Part shown: positions 1 to 5,730 of the stretch, piece by piece
How positions within the stretch are numbered: position 1 is the first letter of the stretch
Layout of the letters: each line of letters starts with the position of its first letter
Origin: Candidatus Gastranaerophilales bacterium
Lineage (GTDB): Bacteria; Cyanobacteriota; Vampirovibrionia; Gastranaerophilales; Gastranaerophilaceae
Length of the DNA: 8,197 bases
NCBI GenBank assembly: GCA_944323095.1
Contig: CALURE010000065.1
Coordinates: forward strand, 1 to 8,197
Direction of reading: 5' to 3'
Translations under genes and position numbers: made by a program
Notes under the pieces: generated by a model
What the model was told of the DNA's origin: nothing
The model's input: only the letters and a program-made list of their open reading frames with translations
The model's database searches: none

Positions 1-20
1 CCACTGGAGAGGGAGTAAGC

Positions 21-114
21 TGTCATCCCGAACTTGTTTCGGGATCTCTTCAGATGCTAAACCACAGAGGTCAATCTTATGTTCAAAAGATGCTGAACCA
101 AGTTCAGCATGACA
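21..114. repeat. Palindromic repeat element made of two related hairpins
   Basis: The two ends, TGTCAT at 21-26 and ATGACA at 109-114, are exact inverted repeats. Each end continues into its own hairpin: 25-45 has an 8-bp stem (ATCCCGAA/TTCGGGAT) with a 5-nt loop, and 90-110 has an 8-bp stem (ATGCTGAA/TTCAGCAT) with a 5-nt loop. The 27-bp arms 21-47 and 88-114 are imperfect reverse complements with five mismatches, four of which are two compensated pairs within the stems. This looks like a non-coding, genome-dispersed element of the REP/BIME or miniature inverted-repeat kind. No transposase is nearby. Whether it is repeated elsewhere cannot be seen in this window. Confidence 0.75.
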
Positions 115-1028
115 TTTATTCCCCAAAACGAACTTATTCCAAGAATAGGATAAGACCACTAACCCTCTCCCGCAAGGGGCGAGGGAAAGGCTCTTTCCCC
201 TTCACTCTCCCCCCTTCACTAAAAAAGAAATCCGCATTTACCTTAGCAGAGGGTGCTACGCACGTAGATACTTCCAACAATATTCGTAAAGCTGCATTTA
301 CATTGGCTGAGGTTTTAATCACCCTTGGAATTATAGGGATAGTTGCAGCCTTAACAATTCCTGTGTTAATTGCTGATCACCTGGAAAAGGAACGTGTCAC
401 TCGATTAAAGAAAGCTTATTCGACTTTATCCAATGCCTATACATTAGTGTTACAAGAATACGGACCGCCTCAATACTGGGATGTAGAAAACTGGGATGAT
501 ATAAATGCAATGTTTGCAAAATATATAAAAAATGTTCGTATTTGTAATCAGGGTGAAAGTTGTTTTTGGATTGGAGCTCGTAAGGATTTACTTAATAATA
601 GTGTAGATACTATCACAGGCGGCTCTTCTGGAGCCAGTTCATCTTTGGTAATGAGTGATGGCATTGTGGCAGGTATTGGTTCGCAGGTAAATTTTGACGC
701 TTCTATGCAATATTATAGAGAGACCGGTGGAACTATTTCTAATTCTCAGGTTATGCATTTTACAGTGGATATTAACGGACAAAAAGGTCCTAACAGATGG
801 GGAATTGATACTTTTGTATTTGATATTTTCAGTAACAGAATTTTACCTCGCGGGGCATCAGGTACACATGCCAATACTATGTGTTCCCCGGTATCATATA
901 CTGGTTCAGCAGGCTGGTATAACGGGTCGGGATGCGGAGCATGGGTAATTCAAATGGGAAATATGGATTATTTGAAATGTGTTAAAGGTAATCAAAAATA
1001 TTGTTCTCAAAAATACTCATTTAATTAA
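54..1028 (+). CDS. Type IV pilin-like protein with a duplicated prepilin signal
   Basis: Prepilin-type protein, expected to be cut by prepilin peptidase and held in the inner membrane or assembled into a pilus or pseudopilus. In the 324-residue reading, A81|FTLAE starts a classic class III signal (Glu86 is mature residue 5), followed by a hydrophobic helix to about residue 106. The -1 residue is Ala rather than the usual Gly. The C-terminal globular part has six Cys (164, 170, 277, 294, 309, 317), a DINGQKGPNRWGID stretch at 239-252 and AWVIQMGNMDYL at 296-307, as in pilins I associate with gut Melainabacteria. The start is uncertain. The only in-frame ATGs (54 and 90) lie inside the palindromic repeat and lack a Shine-Dalgarno, and residues 1-60 look like translated repeat DNA. 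A second signal copy, A61|FTLAE, lies 20 residues upstream. The gene is convergent with the ATPase gene, with a 28-bp gap. Confidence 0.82.
   Translation: MLNHRGQSYVQKMLNQVQHDIYSPKRTYSKNRIRPLTLSRKGRGKGSFPFTLPPSLKKKSAFTLAEGATHVDTSNNIRKAAFTLAEVLITLGIIGIVAALTIPVLIADHLEKERVTRLKKAYSTLSNAYTLVLQEYGPPQYWDVENWDDINAMFAKYIKNVRICNQGESCFWIGARKDLLNNSVDTITGGSSGASSSLVMSDGIVAGIGSQVNFDASMQYYRETGGTISNSQVMHFTVDINGQKGPNRWGIDTFVFDIFSNRILPRGASGTHANTMCSPVSYTGSAGWYNGSGCGAWVIQMGNMDYLKCVKGNQKYCSQKYSFN
163..185. repeat. GC-rich hairpin, probable dispersed repeat unit
   Basis: CCCTC at 163-167 pairs with GAGGG at 181-185. After one T-C mismatch, CCC at 169-171 pairs with GGG at 177-179 around a 5-nt loop. The block is far richer in G and C than its AT-rich surroundings and is followed by pyrimidine runs to about 217. 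It lies inside the open frame that runs into the pilin gene, so it would be translated if translation really starts upstream. It resembles short intergenic repeats of the CCCTCTCC...GAGGG type. The first 20 bases of the window (containing GGAGAGGGAG) may be the edge of a similar unit. Confidence 0.45.
234..312 (+). repeat. In-frame duplication of the prepilin cleavage motif
   Basis: Positions 234-252 and 294-312 are 19-bp direct repeats exactly 60 bp apart (16 of 19 identical), each encoding AFTLAE. All three differences (242/302, 245/305, 248/308) are synonymous third-position changes. The spacer carries a small near-palindrome, CTACG-CA-CGTAG at 256-267. The second copy leads into the real hydrophobic helix. 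The first leads into the polar GATHVDTSNNIRKA stretch and cannot support membrane insertion by itself. Confidence 0.75.
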
Positions 1029-1056
1029 AAAAGGTTAAAAATGCAGATATGTAATT

Positions 1057-2439
1057 TTACGCGAGATATTTCTGGACTGTTTCTTTTGTAAATACTTCAA
1101 TGCTGTCCTGTGAATGAATAAATATAAGACAGCTTATTATTGATTTAAGTGTTTCAAAATCAGAGAATGATAATTTATATCTTAAATCTTCCATATTATT
1201 TGCAAGAAATTCCATAATAATTGTTTTATTCTCAAAAACAAGGCTTGCAAAGTAGTCAAATGAATCTTTGGACTTTATACCTTCAAGATAGATGATATCA
1301 GGTGATTGAAATTCAATAAAGCGTGAAGCTTTATCCATATTAAAGCCGACATTTTCATTTAATTCGCATTGATGAACATTTGTAAGATGGTATTTGGCAA
1401 TACTTTCAAGCGTCATAATATTTTTATTTTTATCTGCAGCTTCAAGCAGGAGCGAATATATAATATGTGTTTTGCCGCTCAAAGGTGAACCGCACACAAT
1501 GATTATGCCAGGATTGTTCAATGCGGCTCTGATTACATTTAGGCTGTTTTCTGATTTTATAATTTTGTTTAAAGGTTTGGGTGGTTTATAGATTTTAAGG
1601 AAAATTCTTTCTCCCATAATTGTCGGAAATGTTGAAATACTTGCAACCACATTCATTTCGTCTACTTTAAAGCTCAATTTCCCGAGCTGCGGAACTTCTG
1701 AAACAGATGCATCAAGCTCTGCCAGAATTTTTAGTTTTGCAGCGAAAGAAGAAATTAAAACTTCAGGGATATTTCCTTTGTTTTGAATTTCTCCGTTTTT
1801 TTTGAAATTAACCGCAAAACCGCTGTCATCATGCTGGAAAGTTACTTCATGAACATTTTCGAGAATAGCCTGTTTTAAGATTGCACGTATAATTTTTTGA
1901 ATATGGTTGTCTGACAGATCTTCACTGTGCAATTCATCGCGCCAGTCATATTCTATTCCGTCGAGAGTTGAAATTTCTCCTACTGTAACATCAGATTTAT
2001 AACATTCATCTATTTTTTTTCTTATTCCGGCTTCTGACGAAATTACAGGTTCTATTGAACATTCGGCTGTTTCAATAATTTTATCAATTGCAAATAAATC
2101 TAATGGGTCTGCCATTGCAACGGTTAATGTATCTTCTATTTTAAACAGAGGAATAATTTTGTATCTTTTTGCATCGGAAAACGTAATGTATTTAAGACAT
2201 TTGGGGTCAAGTGTGTAATCGTCAAGATTAACATACGGGATATGGAGTTTTGTTTCAAGAAATTTTAAAATTGCATCTTCGGTAATTATTCCGGAATTTA
2301 TGAGCGCCTGACCTATATTAATATTCTGTGCATTTGCAATTTCTTCTGCCTGCTCTATAGTTTCATACGGTACAAGTCCGGCTCTTACCATATCGTATTT
2401 TAATTTTTCAAGTGTTTTGTTTGTAACAGATGTTTCCAT
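1057..2439 (-). CDS. Degenerate PilB/GspE-family ATPase (type IV pilus / type II secretion type)
   Basis: A 460-residue relative of the hexameric ATPases that drive pilus extension or type II secretion; full-length PilB proteins are usually about 100 residues longer. Residues 1-148 match the GspE/MshE N-terminal domain (IGQALINSGIITEDAI at 42-57, then IPYVNL and a PLDLFAIDKI stretch). Residues 175-460 match the secretion ATPase core. Walker A is intact (GSPLSGKT, 317-324, Lys323). Other boxes are eroded: the Asp box reads TLESIAKY (343-350) instead of TIEDPVEY; the Walker B region reads PDIIYLEGIKS (380-390) with Gly where the GEIRD glutamate should be; both His-box histidines are missing (405-416); and there is no zinc-binding four-cysteine region. 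It may bind ATP yet hydrolyse poorly. It starts 2 bp after the receiver gene's stop with no clear Shine-Dalgarno, so translational coupling is likely. The frame is long and intact, so it is not an obvious pseudogene. Confidence 0.85.
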   Translation of the reverse strand: METSVTNKTLEKLKYDMVRAGLVPYETIEQAEEIANAQNINIGQALINSGIITEDAILKFLETKLHIPYVNLDDYTLDPKCLKYITFSDAKRYKIIPLFKIEDTLTVAMADPLDLFAIDKIIETAECSIEPVISSEAGIRKKIDECYKSDVTVGEISTLDGIEYDWRDELHSEDLSDNHIQKIIRAILKQAILENVHEVTFQHDDSGFAVNFKKNGEIQNKGNIPEVLISSFAAKLKILAELDASVSEVPQLGKLSFKVDEMNVVASISTFPTIMGERIFLKIYKPPKPLNKIIKSENSLNVIRAALNNPGIIIVCGSPLSGKTHIIYSLLLEAADKNKNIMTLESIAKYHLTNVHQCELNENVGFNMDKASRFIEFQSPDIIYLEGIKSKDSFDYFASLVFENKTIIMEFLANNMEDLRYKLSFSDFETLKSIISCLIFIHSQDSIEVFTKETVQKYLA

Positions 2440-2441
2440 AA

Positions 2442-2804
2442 TTATTTCAGATATTCTTTAACTTTTTTCACTACTTCTTCCAATTCAAAGGGTTTTGTAA
2501 TGTATTCATCAGCGCCTGTTTCTTCTCCGATAAGTTTGTCTTCTTCCTGAGAGCGGGCTGTCACCATTAAAATCGGAATATTTTTATATTTTGCATCAAA
2601 CTTTAGCAGTCTGCTGATTTTGTAACCGTTGATTTTTGGCATCATAATATCCAGTATAATTAAATCAGGCATTATTTCTTTCGCAAGCCTGAGTCCGTCC
2701 TCGCCGTTGTAGGCGCAATAGCAGGTGTAATCTTCTGTTTCAAGAACAAATTTTAAACTTTCTACTATATCCTGCTCGTCATCAACTATTAAAATCTTTT
2801 TCAT
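2442..2804 (-). CDS. Single-domain response regulator (CheY-like receiver)
   Basis: A stand-alone 120-residue phosphoacceptor domain with no DNA-binding or enzymatic output domain, so it should signal by protein contact. All key receiver residues are present: the acidic pair Asp8-Asp9 (LIVDDE), phosphoacceptor Asp52 (LIILDIMMP), the Thr82 switch (MVTAR) and Lys104 (ITKPF). I chose the start at 2804 because GGAGG lies 4 nt upstream of the ATG (complement of 2809-2813) and the protein then begins MKKILIVDDE, the usual start for this fold. An upstream in-frame ATG at 2837 would sit about at the transcription start of the 2842-2850 promoter. It is the first gene of an operon with the PilB/GspE-like ATPase, which is the most likely target of its output. 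A sensor kinase lies on the same strand upstream at 5485-3806. Confidence 0.93.
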   Translation of the reverse strand: MKKILIVDDEQDIVESLKFVLETEDYTCYCAYNGEDGLRLAKEIMPDLIILDIMMPKINGYKISRLLKFDAKYKNIPILMVTARSQEEDKLIGEETGADEYITKPFELEEVVKKVKEYLK

Positions 2805-2841
2805 AATTCCTCCACCGCTAAAACGGAATACTCTCAATTTT

Positions 2842-2850
2842 ATTATATCA
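2842..2850 (-). promoter_or_regulatory. Extended -10 promoter for the receiver/ATPase operon
   Basis: The minus strand reads TGATATAAT, an exact TGnTATAAT extended -10 element for the housekeeping sigma factor. No good -35 hexamer lies 16-18 bp upstream, which is usual for extended -10 promoters. The predicted transcription start is near 2835, giving a leader of about 30 nt with the GGAGG site before the ATG at 2804. Confidence 0.6.
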
Positions 2851-2976
2851 TATACAAAATCTTCTTCTATATTGTTAAATTTTGTAACTTTGAATAGTCG
2901 TTCTTCGCAATTTCTGAGATTCAGGGATATTAGTATTCTTGTTGTGTTAATTAATTTGAAGGGATTATAAATTATT

Positions 2977-3819
2977 ATGTCAATTATTGGAAAAATTTTT
3001 AGTGAAGGTGCGAAATCGGGAGGTAAGTCAGCTTCTAATATAATGCCGGAATTAAGATTTGGCGGCTGGGAACGTATGGGAGCTCATACAAGACCTGCTG
3101 ACACAAGAACAACCAAGCAATTACTTGCGAATATTGAATATTTTGCACAGCGTAACCCTGAGGTCGCAAGATTTAAAAATGAATTGAAACAAATGAATCC
3201 AAAGCATTTAGGTTTGGTGTCGGATATTTGTGAATTATCTAACAGAACATCTTTGTTGAATACTAATATAGATTTGAAAGATTCTAAACAAGTTGGTAAA
3301 AATGTGTTTGCTGTCTGGATGGAAAAATTGCCTAAAGCATCAAGAGAAAATCCTGCAGCCTTAGAATTTACGCAGGAAGTAGTTAATCAGACAAATATGC
3401 AGGCTTCAAAATATTTTTTGGCTTCTTCTTATGAACTGTTAGATCATCCGGAAGCAACTGAACTTGTAAGGGCTACTAAGCCGTTAGTAAAAAATATTGC
3501 TCAATCTACATTGTCCGGACTTTATACAATGGACTATTCAAAAGAGAAAAAGTTTGTTAATGCTTTAGGTATTTTCATAAATAAAAATTCAGATTTGGAA
3601 AAAATTAAGTTGATACCGGAATTATTTAAATTAGCAGATACTATTTCCGAAAAAGGGAAGATTTATATAGATTCTTTCCCGTTTATTCATTCTAAAGTTC
3701 CTATGAGCAAAATTAAAGAAAATTTGAAAGTATTCCCGCAGGTCGCCGGAGAAGCTTTAAGGCAGGGAAAAGATATCAATATGACTAATTTTCTGATGCA
3801 TAATGTTAATCTTGACTAG
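2977..3819 (+). CDS. Helical protein of unknown function
   Basis: I do not recognise this 280-residue protein. It has no signal peptide and no convincing transmembrane segment, so it is probably cytoplasmic. Residues 1-20 are short and Gly/Ser/Lys-rich. From about residue 44 it appears almost entirely alpha-helical, with helix-turn-helix blocks separated by Pro, Asn or Asp (for example at 60-61, 125-126, 157-159 and 205-206), which would suit a small alpha-solenoid. No catalytic motif is visible. A GAAGGG stretch at 2958-2963 lies 13 nt before the ATG, which is long for a Shine-Dalgarno. A TATAAA at 2966-2971 with TTGTGT 18 bp upstream would give a nearly leaderless message, but this is speculative. 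It sits on the opposite strand between the receiver operon and the kinase, diverging from the former and overlapping the kinase's 3' end by 14 bp. Confidence 0.82.
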   Translation: MSIIGKIFSEGAKSGGKSASNIMPELRFGGWERMGAHTRPADTRTTKQLLANIEYFAQRNPEVARFKNELKQMNPKHLGLVSDICELSNRTSLLNTNIDLKDSKQVGKNVFAVWMEKLPKASRENPAALEFTQEVVNQTNMQASKYFLASSYELLDHPEATELVRATKPLVKNIAQSTLSGLYTMDYSKEKKFVNALGIFINKNSDLEKIKLIPELFKLADTISEKGKIYIDSFPFIHSKVPMSKIKENLKVFPQVAGEALRQGKDINMTNFLMHNVNLD

Positions 3820-5485
3820 ACACAGGAATAACAAAATAAAATTTAGACCCCTTATTAAGCTCACTGTTGCACCATATGGCGCCATGGTGAGCTTCTAATA
3901 ATTGTTTTGCTATCGGAAGCCCGAGACCTGTACCGCCGGCTTTTCGTGACAGGGAATTTTCAATCTGTGCGAATTTGTCAAATGCATGAAGAAGGTCTTT
4001 TTCGGCAAGACCTATACCTTCATCTTCCACACATACCTGAATATAGTCACCATCCGTAAGCTTTATTGTATCTTTAAAATATTCATTAATATTAATGTTT
4101 TTTGAATTTACGAGTGACGAAGTTATTGTAATTGTCTTATTTTCAGGTGTAAATTTTATGGCATTTGAAACAAGATTTGTTAATACCTGCTCAAGTCTCT
4201 GCGGGTCCGCACTTGTTTCCGGTAAATTCCGCGCCTCATTGACAATTAGTGTCAGCCCTTTGGATTTTGCAACTTCTGAAAGTGCTGATTTAACAAAATT
4301 AATAACAGTATTTATACTGGTCGGTACAAAATTGAAATCCATTTTTCCGGCTTCAATTTTCGATAAATCAAGCAGATCATTAATAATTCCGGAAAGCCGC
4401 TGTACGTTCCTCATTGCCATTGATAAAAATTTCCCAGAATTTTCTGTAACTTCCCCGCATTTGCCGCTGGCGAGAATGTCGAGAGAGTTTTTTATTGATG
4501 TCAAAGGAGTTCTTAATTCGTGCGAAACTATGGAAATAAATTCTGATTTTAACCTTTCAAGTTTTTCAAGTTTAATATTTGTTTCTATAATTTCCTGATA
4601 TAAAGCAGCGCTTTTTAAAGGCAGAGAAACCTGCTGCGCAATTGTTTGAAAACAGGTGGAATCTTCTGATGTGAAGGATGTTTCTTTAAAAATTTCAACA
4701 CATCCGAAAAAATCATCCCCCAGACTGATTGGTGCAAACATATTATCATACTGAAAAAGCGTAAAAGTAAACCTGTGAGCCGGATATTTCACATGTTTAA
4801 TTACCTTTAAGTTTTCAACATTAATCTCATACAATGGAATTTTTCCGTCAAACAGAGAATTATAATTAAGAATGGTGCGTAATTTTAATGCTGTAATAAG
4901 TTCATCGGAAAGCTCATACAGGGAATTTAATATTAAAACAGGTGCATTGCCATGGCAAAAAGACAGTGTGCAGGTTAATGAAAAACTTAAAGCTTTATCC
5001 ATTCCTTCAATCATGTACTGTATAAGTTTTTCTTTATCAAGTGTGCCTGCAAACTGTGAACTTGTTGAATACAGTGCATTTAGCCTGTATAAACTGTCTG
5101 CAAGATCTTTATTTGAATTAGATAACATTTCCAGTGAATTTTTCATTCTCAGGTTTACATTTATAACAGATGATATTAAATCATCCGTCATACCGTCTGT
5201 TATAAATGCGTTTGCATATTTTATAAGTTCTTTATCAACTCTGTCAGAATTAATGATAAAAATGATTATAGAATTTTCGCAAACCGGCTTGATTTTTTTG
5301 TTAAGTTTACTAATATTTTGAAAATTTTCATCAATGATAATAATATCAGGATGTTCTGCACTAACAAAATCATAAATAAGATTTTCATCACCCATGGCAG
5401 AAAATTCATAACCGTTTTTATTAAAAATCCGGTTAAATTTTTTATTTTTTGTATTATCGCGGGTAACAAGCAAAATCTTAATCAT
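3806..5485 (-). CDS. Hybrid sensor histidine kinase: degenerate receiver, GAF, HisKA, HATPase
   Basis: A soluble, probably cytoplasmic kinase of 559 residues with no transmembrane segment. Numbered from the 5485 start: residues 1-115 form a receiver-like domain that keeps the phosphoacceptor position Asp52 (PDIIIIDENF) but has VTRD instead of the acidic pair and no Lys in the ITDGM loop. Residues about 140-295 form a GAF-like sensor domain. A linker helix leads to the HisKA H-box at 315-328 (His322, SHELRTPLTS). The HATPase domain has an N-box at 437-441 (NLVSN), G1 DEGIGL at 488-493, an F-box around 502-505 and G2 GGTGLGL at 517-523. I prefer the start at 5485 because it begins MIKILLVTRD, the first receiver strand. 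The frame stays open to an ATG at 5590, but those extra 35 residues look like AT-rich leader. No Shine-Dalgarno is visible at either start. It is a candidate partner of the receiver at 2804-2442. Confidence 0.92.
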   Translation of the reverse strand: MIKILLVTRDNTKNKKFNRIFNKNGYEFSAMGDENLIYDFVSAEHPDIIIIDENFQNISKLNKKIKPVCENSIIIFIINSDRVDKELIKYANAFITDGMTDDLISSVINVNLRMKNSLEMLSNSNKDLADSLYRLNALYSTSSQFAGTLDKEKLIQYMIEGMDKALSFSLTCTLSFCHGNAPVLILNSLYELSDELITALKLRTILNYNSLFDGKIPLYEINVENLKVIKHVKYPAHRFTFTLFQYDNMFAPISLGDDFFGCVEIFKETSFTSEDSTCFQTIAQQVSLPLKSAALYQEIIETNIKLEKLERLKSEFISIVSHELRTPLTSIKNSLDILASGKCGEVTENSGKFLSMAMRNVQRLSGIINDLLDLSKIEAGKMDFNFVPTSINTVINFVKSALSEVAKSKGLTLIVNEARNLPETSADPQRLEQVLTNLVSNAIKFTPENKTITITSSLVNSKNININEYFKDTIKLTDGDYIQVCVEDEGIGLAEKDLLHAFDKFAQIENSLSRKAGGTGLGLPIAKQLLEAHHGAIWCNSELNKGSKFYFVIPVSSQD

Positions 5486-5508
5486 ATAATTAATTTTAAC
5501 AAATTTAC

Positions 5509-5538
5509 AGTATATAGCAAATTGATTAATTTTTGCAA
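5509..5538 (-). promoter_or_regulatory. Possible promoter for the sensor kinase
   Basis: On the minus strand, TTGCAA (5533-5538, 4 of 6 to the -35 consensus) is followed after 18 bp by TATACT (5509-5514, 5 of 6 to the -10 consensus). Transcription would start near 5502, just before the ATG at 5485 and downstream of the alternative ATG at 5590, which agrees with the shorter protein. The region is very AT-rich, so chance matches are common. Confidence 0.32.
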
Positions 5539-5591
5539 AGGAAGATATTTTGTAATAATTCTTAATTAAAAGTGATGATGTAAATCTCATG

Positions 5592-5639
5592 TTAAGAAAT
5601 GTAAAAATATTTTTAAAATGGCTGAAACCCTGTTATAAT
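5592..5639 (+). promoter_or_regulatory. Promoter with conserved upstream block, first copy of the tandem family
   Basis: TGTTATAAT at 5631-5639 is an exact TGnTATAAT extended -10 element; transcription should begin near 5646, giving a leader of about 85 nt. Starting 42 bp upstream of the -10 hexamer is TTAAGAAATGTAAA (5592-5605). The same 14 bases occur at 7989-8002 in front of the next family member, 41 bp upstream of TATGAG. Weaker similarity continues through the spacer (TTAAAA, then a CT-AAAC stretch). The shared block may be an activator site or AT-rich upstream element, or may simply have been copied with the gene. Confidence 0.62.
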
Positions 5640-5642
5640 CAC

Positions 5643-5657
5643 GATAGGATAGGATAG
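5643..5657 (+). repeat. Three tandem copies of GATAG
   Basis: The pentamer GATAG is repeated three times without interruption (5643-5647, 5648-5652, 5653-5657), followed by GAAGG. It lies at or just after the predicted transcription start, between the -10 element and the leader hairpin. Short tandem repeats can change copy number by slippage, which here would alter leader length but no reading frame. Confidence 0.6.
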
Positions 5658-5669
5658 GAAGGCGAACTG

Positions 5670-5730
5670 TAAAGTTTTTCCGGCAATACCCCGATTTAAA
5701 AAGCAGGTACAAGCGAAAGGAAAAACTTTA
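5670..5730 (+). promoter_or_regulatory. Leader hairpin that buries the ribosome binding site and start codon
   Basis: TAAAGTTTTTCC (5670-5681) is the exact reverse complement of GGAAAAACTTTA (5719-5730), a 12-bp perfect stem closing a 37-nt loop. Its 3' arm covers the GGA of the AAAGGA Shine-Dalgarno (5716-5721) and the A of the ATG at 5730. Inside the loop, TACC (5687-5690) can pair with GGTA (5706-5709), and GC at 5683-5684 with GC at 5713-5714, suggesting an ordered structure. It could be an RNA switch or thermosensor-type translation control. I do not recognise a known riboswitch class. The neighbouring copy at 8131 lacks the stem. Confidence 0.55.

Noticed and set aside
1029..1056. Bidirectional terminator between the pilin and ATPase genes
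   Set aside because: No GC-rich stem followed by a T run on either strand; the 28-bp gap holds nothing I can name.
2905..2935. Promoter for the unknown gene at 2977 (TTCGCA, 18 bp, TATTAG)
   Set aside because: Only 4 of 6 matches in each hexamer in an AT-rich region; not distinguishable from chance.
4095..4598. Long open frame on the plus strand (167 codons)
   Set aside because: It lies wholly antisense to the kinase HisKA/HATPase region, whose motifs are unmistakable on the other strand; no ribosome binding site or recognisable protein.
4872..5321. Open frame on the plus strand (149 codons)
   Set aside because: Antisense to the kinase receiver/GAF region; low-complexity, no start signal.
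5643..5657. CRISPR or larger satellite array
   Set aside because: Three 5-bp units only, no spacers, no cas genes in the window.
5682..5721. Cyclic di-GMP-I (GEMM) riboswitch, suggested by GGCAATACC...GGTACAAGCGAAAGG
   Set aside because: The conserved GACGCAAAGCC block and the second long arm with the tetraloop receptor are missing; only short, loose similarity remains.
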